NCBI GenBank assembly: GCA_030544225.1
Contig: CM060494.1
Location: forward strand, 1,364,001-1,428,000
Length of the DNA stretch: 64,000 nucleotides
DNA from: Skeletonema marinoi
Lineage: Eukaryota > Bacillariophyta > Thalassiosirophyceae > Thalassiosirales > Thalassiosiraceae
Direction of reading: 5' to 3'
Shown piece by piece: positions 1 to 8,792 of the stretch. The position numbers and the translations under genes were made by a program. The notes under the pieces are model-generated. The model did no database searches, was not told where the DNA came from, and saw nothing but the letters and a program-made list of their open reading frames with translations. Position 1 is the stretch's first letter. Each line of letters starts with the position of its first letter.

Positions 1-237
1 TTCGCTGTCGGAGAAAGAGAGCACTTCCTGGACAAATTCTTCTCTATCTGATTCCGATTCCTCGCCCTCAGCTGACGTTGATGATGATATCGATGCTGAC
101 GATGATGGCGAGATGCTCTCCTCTTCTGAGCTGCCCGAATTGCTACTGTCTTCGTCTGATGATCTATCACCATCTTGTTGTCGGTGGTGCCGATGACTTC
201 GGTGGTAATTATGACGTCGTGCTGCTGCTCTATGCAT
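1..237 (-). CDS. N-terminus of an acidic, Ser-rich protein (partial, runs off the left edge)
   Basis: Reading the minus strand from an ATG at 237 gives 79 codons open to the window edge. The first ~25 residues are rich in His and Arg (MHRAAARRHNYHRSHRHH), followed by a low-complexity stretch of Ser, Glu and Asp typical of disordered nuclear or scaffolding proteins. No domain is visible in this fragment, so no function is offered. The start is the first ATG in the frame, but the frame stays open some way upstream, so a start or exon further right is possible. It is divergent from the carbonic anhydrase gene, with ~580 bp between the two starts. Confidence 0.45.
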   Translation of the reverse strand, partial: MHRAAARRHNYHRSHRHHRQQDGDRSSDEDSSNSGSSEEESISPSSSASISSSTSAEGEESESDREEFVQEVLSFSDSE

Positions 238-342
238 ATTATTCGTGTGAGGAGAGATAATAATATGAGTGCAACATGTCTCTACATTACTTAATTGATA
301 TGTGTGTTGTGCCGAGTGGATTGATTTGGCGAGGGCGGGGGG

Positions 343-470
343 AGGGACACTCAGGGACACTCGATTGTCCCAGGGACACTCGATTGTCCCTAGGGACACT
401 CGATTGTCCCAGGGACACTCGAGTGTCCCTGAGTGTCCCTGAGTGTCCCTGGGGACATTCGAGTGTCCCT
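343..470. repeat. Palindromic repeat array (GGGACACTC / GAGTGTCCC)
   Basis: About a dozen copies of a 10-bp half site. The left copies read AGGGACACTC, the right copies read GAGTGTCCCT, and the middle pairs them into near-perfect palindromes, the best being GGGACACTCGAGTGTCCC (18 bp, exact). Centres alternate between CGATTG and CGAGTG. It lies between two divergent genes, ~345 bp upstream of the carbonic anhydrase ATG. It could be a cluster of dimeric transcription-factor sites, a DNA cruciform, or a simple satellite expansion. Confidence 0.85.
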
Positions 471-556
471 GTGACAGTTACTGTGACACGACACTATCTT
501 GAGTCGCGGATTCGTGCGTTGGATCGCCGACGTGACACAATCCATGTCATCAACTG

Positions 557-656
557 TGACGCTCGCGGAAAGCTGTTGTGATCACAGCTACAGTCACAGT
601 CTATGTGACACATAATCAAGGAGGCCTCGCGTCATCCGGCATCTTCCTGATGACGT
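557..656 (+). promoter_or_regulatory. CO2/cAMP-responsive-element-like hexamers upstream of the carbonic anhydrase gene
   Basis: TGACGC at 557-562, its reverse complement GCGTCA at 629-634, and TGACGT at 651-656. These match the CCRE hexamers (TGACGT, ACGTCA, TGACGC) known from the CO2-repressed ptca1 promoter of Phaeodactylum, where bZIP factors bind. Three hexamers in 100 bp, 160-260 bp before a carbonic anhydrase ATG, is suggestive. Hexamers occur often by chance, so function is inferred. Confidence 0.35.
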
Positions 657-814
657 AGTTCGGGGACCTCTTTTGTACGATCACCTCCTCCTCCGTCTTC
701 CAAGACCGTCATAATTTTTCTGCAGAAAGAAATACAACATCTCCTTCAGCAGTCAGCAGCCTTGTCTCCAGTGCTTCTCTACAAACTCCTCTTCATCTCA
801 CGAAATCATCAACC

Positions 815-2092
815 ATGTGCCCTCCTGCCGAAAAAGATAACACTGGAACTCTCAAGGCCGCCGTCGGTGTGCTTGGCATCGCCACAGTCGCTCTTCTCGG
901 CTCCACCATCGGTCTTGCTGTGAAGGAGAACAACGCTGCTCCTGCCGCCCCTGCTGCTCCCGCTGAAGATACCATGTCAGCCGTCGCTGCCGCCCCATCC
1001 ACAACCGACTTCGTTGCGCTCAAGGAGAACTCCATCTTCTTGGACTACAGGGACAACGTGTGTGCCGGAGCTCAACTTGCAGTAGCTAACAAGCTCTGTG
1101 CTGACTTGGAAGTTCCTACTCCCCAGGCTGGTGGAAACGTTACCAAGGGATATGTTGGTGACTTGGACGTTGGTTCCTTGAAGCCCCACACTGATACTTA
1201 CTTCCAGGGAGATATGTGTCCAGTCAACGTGCACTGGCATCTTGGAACTGAGCACTACTCTTACGGTCAGTACGACGAGAACGGTAAGGGACCCCACGGC
1301 ACTGCTAAGCGTCCCGAGTGGGCCAACCGTGACCTTGCTGCCGCTGGAGAGAAGGTCCGCGGTGGATTCCATTGTCACCACTACGATGAGGAGGACGAGA
1401 AGTTCACCAAGCCATATGACTGGAAGTACTGTACCAACATGGAAGTTGGAGAGACCTACGAAGTTCACTGGCCCCACTCCTCCGTTGGAGATTGCGGCAC
1501 TGTCAACCAGTACCAGACTCCCTTCTACGATGGAGTGTTCTGCAACCTCTCAATGGAACAATTCGCGGCTATTGCCGTTGATCCTCAGAATATTGCCAGC
1601 AACGTTGGTGTTCACGGCCAAGTCTTCACTGTGGTGAACGACGAACAATACTTCTACCCCGATATGATGCGTGGTATGATCATCGATAAGCAGAAGAACA
1701 TGGGAACTGATATTCACTACTACACTGGATCCACCACTGGTACCTCCCGTAACAACGAAATGTGCTCTCAGTACGCTCCCATCACATGGCAGGTGGATCG
1801 TCAGTGCCACATGATCAGTGCCTCCTCCTTTGACAAGCTTTGTCACGATATGTTGCTCCAGCGTGATGATATGAAGGATGATCTTTACCCCCATGGAAGT
1901 CGCGAGTTGGTCATGGACTCTCTTGTTGCCAACAATGCTGCCGATGCTGAGTCCCTAGCTGCTGCCGCCGCCGCTGCTGCCGAAGCTCCTGCTGCTGAGG
2001 CCGCTCCTGAGGAAGCCCCTGCTGCTGAGGCCGCTCCTGCCGCTGAGGATGTTACTACTGCTGAGGCCCGTAATGGAAACCTCCGTGCGTAA
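815..2092 (+). CDS. Delta-class carbonic anhydrase, N-terminally membrane-anchored
   Basis: 425 aa, one exon. It should interconvert CO2 and bicarbonate for the carbon-concentrating mechanism. The core (about residues 64-370) carries delta-CA hallmarks known from TWCA1 of Thalassiosira weissflogii: a His-rich CPVNVHWHLGTEH at ~135-147, GGFHCHHYDEED at ~183-194, VHWPHSS at ~217, and many Cys that would pair outside the cytosol. Residues ~13-37 form one hydrophobic helix with no ASAF plastid motif, so the enzyme is probably a type II membrane protein of the cell surface or secretory path. The last ~50 residues are an Ala/Glu/Pro tail (EAPAAEAAPEEAPAAEAAP) unlike the catalytic core. Third positions are C-rich in the core, consistent with high expression. 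The short ACC ATG context fits this start. Confidence 0.9.
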   Translation: MCPPAEKDNTGTLKAAVGVLGIATVALLGSTIGLAVKENNAAPAAPAAPAEDTMSAVAAAPSTTDFVALKENSIFLDYRDNVCAGAQLAVANKLCADLEVPTPQAGGNVTKGYVGDLDVGSLKPHTDTYFQGDMCPVNVHWHLGTEHYSYGQYDENGKGPHGTAKRPEWANRDLAAAGEKVRGGFHCHHYDEEDEKFTKPYDWKYCTNMEVGETYEVHWPHSSVGDCGTVNQYQTPFYDGVFCNLSMEQFAAIAVDPQNIASNVGVHGQVFTVVNDEQYFYPDMMRGMIIDKQKNMGTDIHYYTGSTTGTSRNNEMCSQYAPITWQVDRQCHMISASSFDKLCHDMLLQRDDMKDDLYPHGSRELVMDSLVANNAADAESLAAAAAAAAEAPAAEAAPEEAPAAEAAPAAEDVTTAEARNGNLRA

Positions 2093-2568
2093 ACACTCGC
2101 TTATGTGATAGCCGCCAGTAGTTGAAGTTCGATCTCTTGTAATGTATAAATCTGAAGGAGAATAATGAGCAAGCCTTTGTAGGGAGATCTTAAAGTTAAA
2201 TTATTATAAAGACATGCACATGCACAACAATAGTGATCCATATGAGCGTAGTTATGCTCTGATGAAAAGTGTTGTTTGAATCCATGCAAGAAGTAAAAAA
2301 TAGCTTGTATGTAGCACATTACGTGTGGCAATGCAAGACATATAACCTTAAAGCACACGTTGATCGCAACGGAAGAAGAGCGGGTTAAGAAGCATCAGTC
2401 ACATTTGCTGCGCATTCTGTTCGCTTCTTACACTGATAATAAACATCTGAGTTTATTTCCCTGAGAAAATCAATACTTTTTATTACTTGTTTATAATTCG
2501 TACAACAAGCGCTTCTTCTAAGAATTGAAGACTGAGACTGCCGTCTAAACAATAATGCAACCCTTGAC
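2093..2568. other. Convergent 3' region between carbonic anhydrase and KDPG aldolase
   Basis: 476 bp of AT-rich sequence that should hold both 3' UTRs. I see no reading frame, RNA gene or repeat in it. Confidence 0.6.
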
Positions 2569-3336
2569 TCACTTTCTAACATAAGGTCCAACCTCCCTAA
2601 CATTAGCCATGACCTTCTCGGCATTCTTAGCAATCTGATCCCAATCCTCATTTTGAATCGCGACAGGATCAAACAACGGAGCAACCAAACCAACACTGGC
2701 AGCACCATTCCTCAAATAATCACCAGCATTATCCAAATCAACACCACTCGTAGGATTAATTGAAAGCATGGGCAAAGCTGCACTTACAGCCTTAACCCAC
2801 ATGGGTCCACCCGCAACTCCAGGGAAGAGCTTCTGCAACGGTGCGCCGTTCCTGTAGGCATTGATCAATTCCGTGGGTGTTTGACATCCGGGCACACTCA
2901 CAATGTTACGAGCTGCACACCATTGAATAACATCAGGCAACATAACTGGAGTAATGATGAATTCCGCTCCAGCATCAACGGCACGTTCGGCATCCTCCGT
3001 GTTCATAATGGTTCCACATCCAACCATGACATCACCATCGTACTTTTCACGGAAGGCGGATAAATGATCAAGACAGTCAGGCGTGGTTAATGTGAATTCG
3101 ACAATTTTGAATCCTCCATCAATGCATGCTTGCATGGCTTTGGGACATGCCTCGGAGGTTGGTGTGCGGAGGACTGCACAGGCACGGATATTGGCGAATG
3201 TTTGGAGGACACGGTCATAGTCTTCGGTGCTTTTGGCACGGTCAAGACCAGCGGAGAGGGAGCGTGTGGCGATTGTGGTTGTGGTGGATTTGGGTAGAGC
3301 GGAAGAGAGACGGGTTGCTGCGAGTCGAAGAGCCAT
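2569..3336 (-). CDS. eda: 2-keto-3-deoxy-6-phosphogluconate (KDPG) aldolase, organelle-targeted
   Basis: 255 aa, one exon. It cleaves KDPG to pyruvate and glyceraldehyde-3-phosphate, the last step of the Entner-Doudoroff pathway. The class I aldolase barrel is complete: the catalytic Glu lies in KIVEFTLTTP (~residue 75-85) and the Schiff-base Lys in LQKLFPG (~residue 169), followed by GGPMWVKAV; GCGTI and VPGCQTPTE match phosphate- and substrate-binding loops. The first ~30 residues (MALRLAATRLSSALPKSTTT, then IATRSLSAG) are Arg/Ser/Thr-rich and lack acids, which looks like a mitochondrial presequence and agrees with the mitochondrial Entner-Doudoroff pathway reported for diatoms. The partner dehydratase is not in the window. 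Confidence 0.9.
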   Translation of the reverse strand: MALRLAATRLSSALPKSTTTTIATRSLSAGLDRAKSTEDYDRVLQTFANIRACAVLRTPTSEACPKAMQACIDGGFKIVEFTLTTPDCLDHLSAFREKYDGDVMVGCGTIMNTEDAERAVDAGAEFIITPVMLPDVIQWCAARNIVSVPGCQTPTELINAYRNGAPLQKLFPGVAGGPMWVKAVSAALPMLSINPTSGVDLDNAGDYLRNGAASVGLVAPLFDPVAIQNEDWDQIAKNAEKVMANVREVGPYVRK

Positions 3337-5647
3337 GATTGCTGTGTGATGATATTATTTGATGTAGATTGTTATTGATAGTACAAAATGTATTATCTTT
3401 TTCACACATTATTGTTGATTGTTGTTGCGTCGTTTGTTTGATGAGTGCAGCAGAGAGAAAGAGACGATAGAGATGACAAAAGATATTGTGAGATAGGCGA
3501 GTTTCAATGTGAATATGGGTGTACAAGAAGGGAGTCTCATCATCATACTATCATCATTCGCTCAATACCATCACTCCTTCGAGCGACAGCTTATACATTG
3601 CTCTCATGCATCATTGTTCTTCCACCTCATAGTTCTGCATAAGTTTTCACTTCACAAGTTCCCCAAACAAACCGCAGCCTACAGCATTTACGTCATCGTT
3701 ACTACTACAACAAACACTCACTTCGATGTTATGTTGCCGATGAAGAGATCGACAGAAGGATCGAGAAAGCAAGATGATCTGCTTCAATCACTCTTGATGC
3801 TGCTTTTCCATTCCATCCATTGCATGAATCTGCGGCTGCTGAGCACTTTGTTTTGTGACGTGGTGGATTGCTACGTCACTATGGCTAATCTAGCAAACCG
3901 CTCCCTATGTTCTACGTTGCATGCTGACGTTGCATTCATTGCTGACGTTGCAAATACAAGCGGGTTTTCGCCAAACTCTCGCCATCAATTGCACAATTGG
4001 GATGGGATTTTAACTGGGAACGACCTCCTCCACCCAAACGAAACATCAAATCCTCAAAAAACAATGATGTGTGTTCGTGTAGCCGATGGACTTGATGGCT
4101 CTCAGAGGATGTACAAATAATGGAAAGCGTACCATCATGAAGCAATCATAGCTGCTGCTGCTGATTACCTCACAAAATAACAGCAGACCTTAGGACTATT
4201 CATCTATCCGAGGAATAATATGGTAAGAAACGATGATGCGCCAGACAACCATCACCAGCCCAGCAAGAGAGAAAAACAATCCGCATGTATCGAAGCCGAC
4301 TTTCCAGCCTATCTTCCATCAAAGTCATATGATATACTTTTTTGGCTAGCCCATGGTGTTATGTCGGTCAAAAATCGTGCCATATTATACCTTCTAAACA
4401 ATCATACAAGTGTTCGTAATCAAAAGGATTTGTTCATGGCCATGATGAAGGACGAAAAGGCGGGTGTGACATTTGTATTAGATTCTGAACTGAAATGTTC
4501 TCAATAGCCTTTTGGACAATCTCTCTCATTATGTTGAGACTAATGTGTTTTGATTTGAACGTCACTTAATTTTTCTCACGTGATGTTTGCTTCTCTGATC
4601 GATTCTTAGGGTTGGCTTTTGTAAGAGAAGTCTCATCTTCTTTGCTAGGATGTTGATGTCAAACACTGCATGATAGGGAATAGCCCTCGGATGGCTTATG
4701 GCAGGGTGAGATGTGAGTTAATGTAGGTACAATATTCTTTTGCTTTGTCACTGAATCAAGAGAAAAGGGGCAAGGGAGGAAAACCACATCAAGAATCTTT
4801 TCCAGAGAAGTTACTTCTATGCGGATAAAACTTTGCTTTTATGACTACTGGCATCTGATGCTCCTTTATCTCTGTTTCAAACGTTTCTTCTGTGCATTCA
4901 TTGTACTTTTAATGGAATCTAATGGTGTTTTCTCCCTTCATTGTACGTCTTGAAATAGTAGATCTAATCGGCACCCTCTTAGCTTGTATAGGTGCCTATT
5001 CCATGTCGAACTTGATAGTTGGTGATATGAGCATTTACATTCCACGTACTTGCACATCAAAATGTGAGAGCAAAACAAGGAGACGGCAAAGGACGCCGAC
5101 CTTTTGGCAAAGTTTGCTAATGAGGATGTGGTTGTGATGGTTGGTGATATTTTCTTTGGCTGTTCTCGAGAGGATCTATTCACCAGTGATCGTTCTGGCG
5201 TGCATTGATATTTGCAGCTCACACATCTTGAGCACCAGGTTAGGCCAATAGCTGGAGACCACCCGATCACGGACAGGAACCCGATCATTTAATAACTCAT
5301 ACCTACGACGGACCAGTGTCATTGTATTCCTCTGTGATTGAATCAGCAATACGTAGACGTCATAACAACTAGATACGAGATGACTACTTATGAGGATCAC
5401 CTGGTACAATATTAATCCATTACTTTGTGTGGCATAGGTGCATCGGCACTTTTTAATTGTAACACTTGTAACAGTCTCTGGCTTTGTATCGAGCCGAAAA
5501 CAATACGAGAAATCTCATGATTCTCATTCTACGGATTCTGTAAAACGATGTCATTGCCAAAAATTCAAAATCAATTCAAAAATCAAGAACACAAGCAAAG
5601 CCAAAGCCCAAAGCCAACGCAACACGCAACCAACAGAATTCTACACC
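3337..5647. other. 2.3-kb gene-poor stretch with weak coding remnants
   Basis: No gene can be supported with confidence. Contents: the KDPG aldolase promoter side; a near-repeat GCTGACGTTGCA at ~3925 and ~3943; a 95-codon ATG frame at 4220-4507 (listed separately); and a 46-codon open piece at 5068-5208 reading ...DADLLAKFANEDVVVMVG..., which looks protein-like but has no start and no clear splice sites. This is probably the site of a decayed gene. Confidence 0.5.
4220..4507 (+). CDS. Hypothetical short protein or exon
   Basis: ATG-initiated frame of 95 aa. The first 25 residues are polar; residues ~26-80 (FPAYLPSKSYDILFWLAHG and on through YLLNNHTSVRNQKDLFMAMM) have the hydrophobic spacing of a folded helical domain, yet I recognise no family. 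There are no obvious introns and no support from neighbours. It could be one exon of a larger or decayed gene, or chance. Confidence 0.2.
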   Translation: MVRNDDAPDNHHQPSKREKQSACIEADFPAYLPSKSYDILFWLAHGVMSVKNRAILYLLNNHTSVRNQKDLFMAMMKDEKAGVTFVLDSELKCSQ

Positions 5648-6221
5648 ATGACCTCTTTCCATCACCTATCTCGATCGGCAGCCCTCCACATCAGCAGAAA
5701 ACACTGCTTACGACCAGCAGTCTCATCTGTGGCCCCGTTCAGAAGTTATTCTTCCGGCTTCGGAGGAAACCATGGATTCTCAACTGTCACATCGAACGCA
5801 CCTAAAGATAACGGACCCGTCCTATCAAAAGCCGATCTGGCTCAAATAATCTCCGCTGAGCATGATCTGAAAATGGCTGAAAGCAATCGTATTATCGACA
5901 CATTGCTCGATACCATTGTGGAGGTGAGAGCTTTGGAGTGGAGAAACATTGAGTACTTTTAATCTTCTTGACTTGGTTATTCACACGTGTCATGTGCACA
6001 TGTTATATATTGTTCCTCTCATCACACAGGCAGTTTCCAAAGAGGGCACAGTATCAGTCGCTGGGTTTGGGAAATTCTTCAATAAGAAATTAGAGGCACG
6101 TGATTATCGAAACCCTAGGACGGGAGAAACGGTGTTTAAAGGTGACAGAAAAGTTCCAAAATTCAAGGCGTTCACGAATTTTAAGGATTGCGTGGAGGGG
6201 ACGAAGAGTGTCAAGAAATAA
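5648..6221 (+). CDS. HU/IHF-family DNA-binding protein, organelle-targeted (two exons)
   Basis: Exons 5648-5923 and 6030-6221 join in frame across a 106-nt GT-AG intron (GTGAGAG...CACACAG), giving 155 aa. The C-terminal ~90 residues are a bacterial-type HU fold: SKADLAQIISAEHDLKMAES, then VAGFGKFFNKKLEARDYRNP and RTGETV. The latter is the DNA-intercalating beta-arm with its conserved RNP.TGE. The N-terminal ~55 residues are basic and Ser-rich (MTSFHHLSRSAALHISRKH, FRSYSSGFGG), fitting a mitochondrial or plastid presequence. There is no signal-peptide-plus-ASAF motif, so mitochondrion is favoured. It would compact organelle nucleoids. Sequence upstream of 5648 stays open in frame but reads as low-complexity leader. 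Confidence 0.85.
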
Positions 6222-6602
6222 AGGAATGAATCTTGTCATCAAATATTTGCTGTTTTGCATGTTGTTATCTGTGTTATATTATTGGAGTAGAATAAAGAGA
6301 AGGAATGAACTTGGATATGATTTCCACAAAAATGAGGAGATGCCTTGCAACTCAAGTTAGGCCTAGATATTGTCAGGTCATTCATTTATGAGAGATAAGA
6401 ATTAGAAGATGCGAGGGTAGAGGAAGGAAAAGACTTAACAACTCAACTGCTTTCGGGTCTGCTTCTAGAGTAAAGGATAGGTTGTTCATACCATAAATAA
6501 AGATATGTAAAGGTTCACTTTACCTCTGTCACCGTAGGAATTAAACAATTAGTGGCGGGTGTTTACATCTTCTTTAACATGTATGTACAGATCTAAGTAG
6601 AG
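6222..6602. other. Convergent 3' region between HU gene and cyclin
   Basis: 380 bp, AT-rich, presumably the two 3' UTRs. Nothing else is seen. Confidence 0.5.
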
Positions 6603-8021
6603 TTATTCCAACAAGGTGCATCTAATTTCATTCAACATATCATCTTCAAGACAGAACCCCAACACTCCTTCAAACATATTGCGGTCAAGGAGCATCATTC
6701 CGGGGAGAACATCCTCGTTGTATTCCTCAATGGCATTCAGAAACGCAGCCAGGCTTACAGCAGAAGGAGCAGAACACATCAAGCAATGACGCTCAATAGC
6801 AGTTTCTAGTTGTGCCCAAGCTTGTTCTTGGACTGTATCCCAGTCAACAAAGAAATTGCCTCGGGGCAGACGCAATTGTGCCAAATCCAAGAACACATCA
6901 AGCCATTCGAATACAGTCACGCCGGTAAGTTTCCACTGAAGACCATGTTGCAATACGGTCCATTCGACATTCACCATTTCGTCAAGGTGAACATCTCCAC
7001 CGTAGAGGGAGCACAAGGCAGAGAGAGAAAGCAGCTCCATAGAAGGGCGTGGCTTGCAGTTGAGAGCTACTTCAGACTCGGATAAAGAGGAAAGCCCGCT
7101 GGAGGAGGATGCCGGCGTTGAGAATATTGTTTGGCCACAATCTTCTTCGCTTGCTTCATCAGTGGCGTTGGATGGAGTTCTTGAGGTGTTGTCGCTCACA
7201 AAATTTGTGCGGCATGGAGTAGGCGGAGACGACAATGAAAGATCTTGGCTCTGGCACGGATTAAAATAAAGCTGCTGCTGCTCGAAACAATCAGCATCAT
7301 GACGTTTCCTCATAGGCCAGCTTGCTTCGTGTTCACTGTTACCAAAGAGTCCACTAGTCTTTGCTGCTAGATGCAGACAAACCATCGACAACAACTTGTA
7401 CTGATCGGGATCAGTATCATTTGATGTAGAAATACGATCAATGTAGGAAAAGGTAGCATGGATGAGATGCAGTGCTTCAATAGAGTGCGTACGCCTTCTT
7501 CTGACTGCTGTCTTGTGTGCCATCGAGTCAAGCTGATGGGGAGATGGCGATGGCGGTGGTGGAAAGCTAAATTCAAGGATTCCATATGCCCAATCCATCA
7601 TCATGGAGCGATACATTGGATCCAGAGATGAGTTAGGGCGGTGGAAATAGTTTTCAACCTTGTACTCAGGGGCTTGTTCTCGTTGCAAGAGCTGCTGTGC
7701 TCGTTCAGAGATCTCATCCAGATGAACTTTCGATGAGGGACCAACGACAATTACTTCAGAACCATGGAAGGCATCAGAAATGTCTGATGATGAGTGCTCC
7801 TTTGATAGTGACGAGGCTTCTTCACACTCTGTGTAACTGCTAGCAGGTGAGGATGCAAAGCTTGAAGAGGCCTGGGACGACTCATCAGTGGTGGCGTCTG
7901 AAAAAGATCTCTGGGGTTTCATGGGGATCTGGTGACGATGAAAGTAATGAGGATGGACATCGCCGCCATCACCGTTATGGTGGCCTCCAGCCACCATCTT
8001 GGGGTAGTAGACTTGTTCCAT
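6603..8021 (-). CDS. Diatom-type divergent cyclin
   Basis: 472 aa, one exon. The N-terminal ~115 residues are Ser/His-rich and disordered. The cyclin box begins near residue 135 with YRSMMMDWAYGILEF (compare R..L.DW in cyclins), continues with THSIEALHLIHATFSYIDR and QYKLLSMVCLHLAAKTSG, is interrupted by a ~100-residue acidic/Ser loop (about 230-320), and resumes with SLSALCSLYGGDVHLDEMV and VLQHGLQWKLTGVTVFEWLD. The C-terminal helices end with LGFCLEDDMLNEIRCTLLE. The long insertion and weak canonical motifs fit the expanded diatom-specific cyclins, some induced by light or nutrients. Its kinase partner cannot be told from sequence. Head-to-head with the next gene (422 bp between starts). 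Confidence 0.8.
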   Translation of the reverse strand: MEQVYYPKMVAGGHHNGDGGDVHPHYFHRHQIPMKPQRSFSDATTDESSQASSSFASSPASSYTECEEASSLSKEHSSSDISDAFHGSEVIVVGPSSKVHLDEISERAQQLLQREQAPEYKVENYFHRPNSSLDPMYRSMMMDWAYGILEFSFPPPPSPSPHQLDSMAHKTAVRRRRTHSIEALHLIHATFSYIDRISTSNDTDPDQYKLLSMVCLHLAAKTSGLFGNSEHEASWPMRKRHDADCFEQQQLYFNPCQSQDLSLSSPPTPCRTNFVSDNTSRTPSNATDEASEEDCGQTIFSTPASSSSGLSSLSESEVALNCKPRPSMELLSLSALCSLYGGDVHLDEMVNVEWTVLQHGLQWKLTGVTVFEWLDVFLDLAQLRLPRGNFFVDWDTVQEQAWAQLETAIERHCLMCSAPSAVSLAAFLNAIEEYNEDVLPGMMLLDRNMFEGVLGFCLEDDMLNEIRCTLLE

Positions 8022-8443
8022 CTAGTGGAGTTTGGTTGCTACGGTGCTATCGGGGTAATGCTGTGTAGCGTCTTGGTTGATCATTTTGATTGATATGATG
8101 GAGGTGTGCATTTTTCTTTATGTCCAGCCGCGTGTCGTCGTTCTACCGGTACAAATACTGTTACCTTGCACGTAATGAACTTCGTCTTTGGATGATTATA
8201 GTAAAAATGGCACAAAGAATCTGAGAAAAGAATCAAAATGACAATACAAAGAAGCTTAATCGATCTTGCTTGGTGCTGAAAGCAAGAGCCAAGAGCAACA
8301 GTCTCAATTTCAATTTATAAAAACACATGCAAACCAAAATCTCAACTATCAATGTTGGTGGATCACCGGCGGAGCACTGCCTAACTCTCCTCCATAATTT
8401 TTCATTTTAACGCAAGCAACCATACACCAAAGCAACTACCAAG
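8022..8443. promoter_or_regulatory. Bidirectional promoter region: cyclin / small secreted protein
   Basis: 422 bp between divergent start codons. A TATA-like TTTATAAAA lies at ~8314, ~130 bp before the plus-strand ATG. No other motif is claimed. Confidence 0.35.
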
Positions 8444-8792
8444 ATGAAGCTCACCGTGCTCCTTTCTTCCGCCTTGGCTCTTCTCAGCGCTGTTCCAAGC
8501 GCTCTTTCTGTTGAGGTGAGTTGTCGTAGTCACGTGCTTCGGCGGGGATGAAGCCATTGAAAAGTTGGACAACGAAACATTTGACATTCTCGTAGACGCT
8601 TTCGACTATTTCTATTTCGAAGATTATGATGTAGCTACGGATAAAGATGTTCTCAACTGCAAGTATGCCACGCCGGACAATTGTGCAACCATTATGGCAG
8701 GAATCAACTCCCTTGAAAAGTGCGTGAGCGAGACCACCGCTCTCTTCAAATGCAGAGACAGCACCCCCATCACCGGATGCAACAAGTGCTAA
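8444..8792 (+). CDS. Small secreted Cys-containing protein (two exons)
   Basis: Exon 1 (8444-8515) encodes a clean signal peptide (MKLTVLLSSALALLSAVPSA, then LSVE). Exon 2 (8565-8792) encodes LDNETFDILVDAFDYFYFED and a C-terminal part with six Cys (LNCKYATPDNCATIM, SLEKCVSETTALFKC, ITGCNKC). The joint uses a GTGAGT donor at 8516 and an AAAAG acceptor ending at 8564, a 49-nt intron that restores the frame; this is very short even for a diatom. The product is ~99 aa and probably a disulfide-bonded extracellular or frustule-associated protein. No family is recognised. If the intron were not removed, translation would stop after ~36 codons. Confidence 0.55.

Noticed and set aside
343-470. CRISPR array at the palindrome cluster (also considered for 28646-28954)
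   Set aside because: There are no unique spacers of constant length and the host is eukaryotic; the units are palindromes or diverged hairpins.
3509-4120. 203-codon plus-strand frame
   Set aside because: His/Leu/Ser-rich without domain character, full of repeats, and overlapping the likely KDPG aldolase promoter. Reads as chance.
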